Origin: CAZDYP01 sp964509505 | Lineage (GTDB): Bacteria; Chloroflexota; Anaerolineae; JACRMK01 | Length of the DNA stretch: 17,594 nt | NCBI GenBank assembly: GCA_964509505.1 | Contig: CAZDYP010000110.1 | Location: 1-17,594 of the forward strand | Reading direction: 5' to 3' | Shown: piece after piece, positions 14,901 to 17,594 of the stretch | Layout: every line of letters begins with the position of its first letter | Position numbering within the stretch: position 1 is the stretch's first letter | Program-made: the position numbers and the translations under genes | The notes under the pieces: model-generated | Seen by the model: the letters and a program-made list of their open reading frames with translations, nothing else | What the model was told of the DNA's origin: nothing | The model's database searches: none

Positions 14901-17594
14901 GTCCTCGCGCTTCTCGCGCACGCTGAACCATTTGCGTTCATAGAACGAGATGCTGATGGGTTGATTGCCAATAAGCTTGCCCTGCGTGTCAACGGTCATC
15001 ACGTCAACGGCTTGCTCTGTGCCGGCTGCGCCTACATAGCGTTGCGGGCGCACGCCAATGTAGTATTGTCCTTTATGCACAGGCACGCTCACCCGATTCG
15101 CCACCGATTGATGATTGACATCCATGACTTCGGCTTCGAGCGTGAACGATTGGCTCAACGGAAAGTCTTTCAAATCGGCAGGCGTCTCGAAAACGAACTT
15201 GCCGCTTGCATCAGTCTTGCCTTTGCCTTCACGCACCGCCTCGCCGCGCCGTTGCCAATGGCGCAGCAAATCGTCGTCCACGAAGTCCCATGAACCTTTG
15301 AACGCCGCAGGCAAAGATACTTCGTCGGGCAGCTGGAAGAATAAGTCTTCGCTCAACAAGCGCCAGGTCACCGCGGCGTCGTTCACTGCGCCGCCAAAAA
15401 AGTAACTCGCGTTCGTCTCGACCTTGATCGTTTCGCCCTGCGTATATTCGCCCTTGTCGCTCTTCGTCTCGACTTGAAATTCGGGACGGCGATATTCGGC
15501 GACGACGAATGAGACGTTGCTGACCGTGCGCCGATTGCCTGTGCCTAATTCGATGCTGAGATCATACGTGCCTGTCGCCGCCGCCTCGCTCAATTTGATT
15601 TCGCCGTTGAATGTGCCGAAGCGATTGAGCGGCAGGTCCTGTTTGAAAATTTCCTTGCCCTGCGCATCGCGCACCTTCACAGGCGCCAGCGGCACATCCG
15701 GCAAGGTGTAATTTGCGTCGTTGTCACGGCGCACGATGCCCTTGAAATAGACCGTCTGCCCCGAGCGATAGATTGAACGATCCGTGTAAAGATTCGCGTA
15801 ATAATCTTGCGCTTGATATTGCGCTGGTAAATCGAAGTCCCAGATGGCGACGCCGCTGTTCCAATCGCTGCCCACTGCGCCAATGATGCGCCCATCCAAT
15901 TCGCTCAAGGCAAAGATGGGCTCGAAGGCTTCAACGCCCGTGAAGGTCGCGCGGAATAAACCATCCTTGTCGGTCTTGCCCGTCGCCAATGGCGGCGCAA
16001 TGCTGCCCGCGCTTTGTGCGGAAGGTGACGCATACAACGTGATTGGCACATCAGGCACAGGTTGACCCAACTTCAAATCAGTCACCCACACCAGCGCTTC
16101 TTTGTCAGTGCGCTTCAAGGCAAGGTTCAAACCCGACACAACCAGCAAATGTTTGTTGGTCGCCGCCACGCCCGCCCCTCGCGCGTTGAGATAATACACG
16201 CCAGGCGGGAGGGGCGACTCTGGTGGTCGCCCTCCTTGTGGTTGCCCTAAAGTGGTGGAGACGATGCGCGACGCATTCAACGGCGCGTTGGGCGTCTGCG
16301 ACCACTCGCGCAATTTGTTCGCAGCGGGCGGGCGATAGTTCTGCCAGACTTGGAAACGATTGCGCCCGATGAGCTGCATGAAGTCGTTGCGCTCAACGCG
16401 GAACAATTCATAGTCAATGCGTTCGACATTCGTTTGTGTCGCATAGATGAGCTGGGGTCCATTCGCATCGTACATGCCCATCATGCCCGGCACCGACAAC
16501 GCGAGCGACGGTTCAAGCGGCGCGGCAGTGAAACGCACGACCACATCTTTGCCGAGTTTCTCGCCATAGCGTGTGAGCGAGTCGCCACTGATGGTCACGA
16601 CATACTCTTGCGATGCGAGCCAACCGCCGTAAATGCGCGCGGCGATGTTCTCTGCTTCTCTCCCGCGCGACTCAAAGCGCACCGAGGGATTCGTAATCGT
16701 TGGGACAATCGTGTACTTGAAATGCTTGTCGTCCATCGGCGCGCTGAAGTTGATGACGAAACCACTGCGAATATCCTTGCTGCTCTTGTCGCCATCCTTC
16801 GGCAGCGTCGCCACAATCGCAGGCTCTTTGACCGTCGTGAACGACCATTGCGTCGCTTTCGATGACGATGCGCGATTCGCGTCTTGCGCGCCCGCCGCGA
16901 GCTGCGCCGTGTATTTCGTGTCATAAGTGAGCGGCGCAGTAGGGTTGAAACGCGCCACCAACCCATCCCATTCAAAACGTCCGCTGATTGGGGCGGCAGT
17001 TGCACTGCCGTCCCCTCGCCTGAGCGTGAAGCGCGACTCGACGGAGGCTTTGTCCATCTCCGTGCTGAAGGTGACACTGATCGGTTGCGTGACGCCGACG
17101 AACTGTGTGTTCTCATCAGGATATTTTTGCGCAATCGAAGGCGCTGTTGTCTTGAACGTCCAACTAAAACTATCGAGCTTCGCGCCGAGCATGTCGGTGA
17201 GTGGCGCGACCTTTACGGTGTACGTCATCGCCACGCGCAGGTTCTCGCCGGGCGTAAACACGTACGTCGCGGTGTTGAGCCATTCACCCGTTCCTTTCAC
17301 CTCGGGCTGAAGTGTCAACGGCTGCGGCAACGATTTTTGCGCCTCGACAGACACGAGCGGCACGACGGGATGATTGAACTGCACGAGAATGCGCGTACGG
17401 TCTTTGACGACAGGCGCATCATCGGATTTGTCGGCGGGCAACGTCGCCACAACGCTGAGTGGTTCGTTAGTAAGATTGGGCGCAAAGAGCGCGGCGACGG
17501 GTTTGGATGGTTGGGTGGTTGGAGTGTTGGGTGGTTGGGTGGTTGGGTGGGATGGCGTCGTCGCTTGCGCCTGCGGTGAGGGAGATGAGGGCGG
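11907..17594 (-). CDS. Bacterial alpha-2-macroglobulin, thioester type (5' end beyond window)
   Basis: At least 1895 residues; the frame is open through the right-hand edge, so the true start and the expected signal peptide or lipobox are missing. A Pro/Thr/Gln-rich linker (partial residues 1-30) leads to about three Ig-like (Big_5) domains, seen in VVATLPADKS, FSTEMDKASV and NFSAPMDDKH. Then come the macroglobulin MG domains (LYTDRSIYRSGQTVYFKG near 600). A Gly-rich stretch near 1160 lies in the bait-region zone, and NLTTWNFMAKG near 1210 follows. The thioester motif is CSEQ with Cys1397 (13406-13395), followed by the helical thioester domain with DGGWGWC. The C-terminal MG10 domain has DDRVAVFATFLGKGTYEYTY and MYFPEVMGRS. 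By family knowledge such proteins trap proteases at the cell surface. Internal ATG/GTG near 17450 is not a real start. Two short palindromes lie within the coding sequence. Confidence 0.92.
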   Translation of the reverse strand, partial: PPSSPSPQAQATTPSHPTTQPPNTPTTQPSKPVAALFAPNLTNEPLSVVATLPADKSDDAPVVKDRTRILVQFNHPVVPLVSVEAQKSLPQPLTLQPEVKGTGEWLNTATYVFTPGENLRVAMTYTVKVAPLTDMLGAKLDSFSWTFKTTAPSIAQKYPDENTQFVGVTQPISVTFSTEMDKASVESRFTLRRGDGSATAAPISGRFEWDGLVARFNPTAPLTYDTKYTAQLAAGAQDANRASSSKATQWSFTTVKEPAIVATLPKDGDKSSKDIRSGFVINFSAPMDDKHFKYTIVPTITNPSVRFESRGREAENIAARIYGGWLASQEYVVTISGDSLTRYGEKLGKDVVVRFTAAPLEPSLALSVPGMMGMYDANGPQLIYATQTNVERIDYELFRVERNDFMQLIGRNRFQVWQNYRPPAANKLREWSQTPNAPLNASRIVSTTLGQPQGGRPPESPLPPGVYYLNARGAGVAATNKHLLVVSGLNLALKRTDKEALVWVTDLKLGQPVPDVPITLYASPSAQSAGSIAPPLATGKTDKDGLFRATFTGVEAFEPIFALSELDGRIIGAVGSDWNSGVAIWDFDLPAQYQAQDYYANLYTDRSIYRSGQTVYFKGIVRRDNDANYTLPDVPLAPVKVRDAQGKEIFKQDLPLNRFGTFNGEIKLSEAAATGTYDLSIELGTGNRRTVSNVSFVVAEYRRPEFQVETKSDKGEYTQGETIKVETNASYFFGGAVNDAAVTWRLLSEDLFFQLPDEVSLPAAFKGSWDFVDDDLLRHWQRRGEAVREGKGKTDASGKFVFETPADLKDFPLSQSFTLEAEVMDVNHQSVANRVSVPVHKGQYYIGVRPQRYVGAAGTEQAVDVMTVDTQGKLIGNQPISISFYERKWFSVREKREDGGFYWTSTFTDTFVSKLEVMTSAAAPVVARFTPSKGGLYRIVVEGADTNQNKIRSATYLWVAGGEFINWRVENHDRIDLVADKQTYNVGDTAEVLIASPFKDAEALLTIERGTIREVRRIRLTSNSDRVQIPIKPDYAPNVFVSLLLVKGRGPDSPLPQFKLGYASLGVSINAKELQVKVTADKQQYSPNEKATFTIEAKDATGKPVEAEFSIALVDKAVQSLVTDLATALRDAFYGRRGLRVQTAATLVNSIERVNQQTQAEAKGGGGAAAQPGVRRDFRDTAYWNATVTTDATGRAQVTIALPDNLTTWNFMAKGITAATLVGEARADIVSTKDLLVRPVTPRFFVAGDKTQLEAVVNNNGDKDVRANVSIETRELDFDSAAPRLQTITVKAHDKAKVSWSATTPSGVAKAVIKFAASGGADFALQDAVELTIPVLPYSTAEVVATAGQVEVKTVEKIQLPAVADKNAGELTIELAPSLAAANQASLKYLESFDYECSEQTVSKFFPSVVMYQALQRLGVERPATRLALEVNVSRAVQRLYALQTVDGGWGWCARDESKPLLTAYALWSLQVARNAGFAVNQAVMNRAEQFLTRYLDKPVDAKLGYVYNERAFVIFVLSELGRTVTSRAVNLYESRANLGVYGKALLLMTLKRANLQTQALAVQTELTSAAKQSATGASWEEARNDYYLMNTNTRTTALVVMALARTLDPQVVTLTNAVRWLLAARKDGHWQTTQETAWATLALTEYMAASGELQGNYTFNVSLNGKPLGDGAVSKTNIDQARTLTVAVKELALNAANDLLIERNGAEGRFYYAASLRYYLPADQVKALNRGIIVGRQYFAVDSQTLKPTDRAIESAKVGDYVQVKLVVVAPTDLHYLALEDPLPAGFEVVNTTLKTSSVAARAPELKDKNLPEDDPFFGRWYRPWWRYWAYSDLRDDRVAVFATFLGKGTYEYTYMLRASVAGEFRAAPARAYEMYFPEVMGRSAGGVFTVMGN
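16208..16235. repeat. Palindrome inside the macroglobulin gene
   Basis: GGAGGGGCGAC (16208-16218) and GTCGCCCTCC (16226-16235) are complementary apart from one bulged G, around TCTGGTG. On the coding strand it encodes the Pro/Gly-rich GGRPPESPLPPG, which looks like a loop in the protein. The sequence resembles dispersed GGGCGAC/GTCGCCC palindromes in related genomes, from memory. Confidence 0.6.
16990..17015. repeat. Second palindrome inside the macroglobulin gene
   Basis: GGGGCGGCAGT (16990-17000) and ACTGCCGTCCCC (17004-17015) pair over 11 bases with one bulged T, around TGC. On the coding strand it contributes RRGDGSATAAPIS, in a hydrophilic turn of an Ig-like domain. Confidence 0.6.
17509..17552. 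repeat. GGTTGGGT tandem repeats in the linker-coding end of the macroglobulin gene
   Basis: The plus strand is a run of GTGGTTGG/GTTGGGTG units. On the coding strand they give the Thr/Pro/Gln-rich linker (PTTQPPNTPTTQPSKP) that probably follows a signal peptide. Repeated G-runs mean the non-coding strand could form a G-quadruplex, and the repeat number may vary between strains. Confidence 0.7.

Noticed and set aside
17448..17450. GTG at 17450 as the macroglobulin start
   Set aside because: The frame remains open for 48 more codons to the edge with a linker-like composition, there is no ribosome site, and a secreted protein needs a signal peptide further upstream.

Overview
The window looks like a piece of chromosome from a free-living, moderately GC-rich bacterium. 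I favour Chloroflexota (Anaerolineae-like). That rests on the gene mix (Uma2 remnant, MoxR/DUF58/VWA cluster, RtcB of the GVDIACRM type, thioester alpha-2-macroglobulin, S9A prolyl oligopeptidase) and on gaps full of small degenerate tandem repeats and palindromes. It is an inference from memory, not a search result. There are no rRNA or tRNA genes, no intact transposase and no CRISPR array. Almost all of the window is housekeeping or envelope-type coding sequence.

Layout. Positions 1-1131: a possible C-terminal scrap of a membrane protein, then an alpha/beta hydrolase (monoacylglycerol-lipase type) and a strong hairpin that probably terminates both it and the convergent rtcB. Positions 1132-2556 (-): RNA ligase RtcB. 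Positions 2781-3641 (+): an EamA/DMT-type transporter. Positions 3642-3794: a pyrimidine-rich tandem-repeat gap. Positions 3795-4211 (-): a GNAT acetyltransferase. Positions 4212-4582: a gap of about 370 bases that holds the wreck of a Uma2-family gene, two divergent promoters with overlapping -35 boxes, and a 10-bp palindrome.

Positions 4583-8528 (+): a membrane-anchored trypsin-like (HtrA-type, PDZ-less) protease, then a MoxR AAA+ ATPase, a DUF58 protein and a BatA-like VWA membrane protein. The last three are tightly packed (1-base overlap, then a 12-base gap) and are almost certainly an operon. By family knowledge, MoxR remodels or activates targets presented through the VWA/DUF58 proteins at the membrane. 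A palindrome followed by a T-tract separates this operon from dapF (8641-9510), the lysine/peptidoglycan diaminopimelate epimerase. A 73-bp imperfect palindrome and a good sigma-70-like promoter precede a prolyl oligopeptidase (9720-11861).

Positions 11907-17594 (-): a very large bacterial alpha-2-macroglobulin with an intact CxEQ thioester motif, open to the right-hand edge so that its signal peptide lies outside the window. Two short palindromes sit inside its coding sequence, apparently as in-frame insertions.

No clearly new multi-gene system is evident. The most interesting signals are the decayed Uma2 gene, the palindromes (intergenic and in-frame), the PDZ-less protease beside the MoxR operon, and the proline-rich insertion inside the VWA domain.
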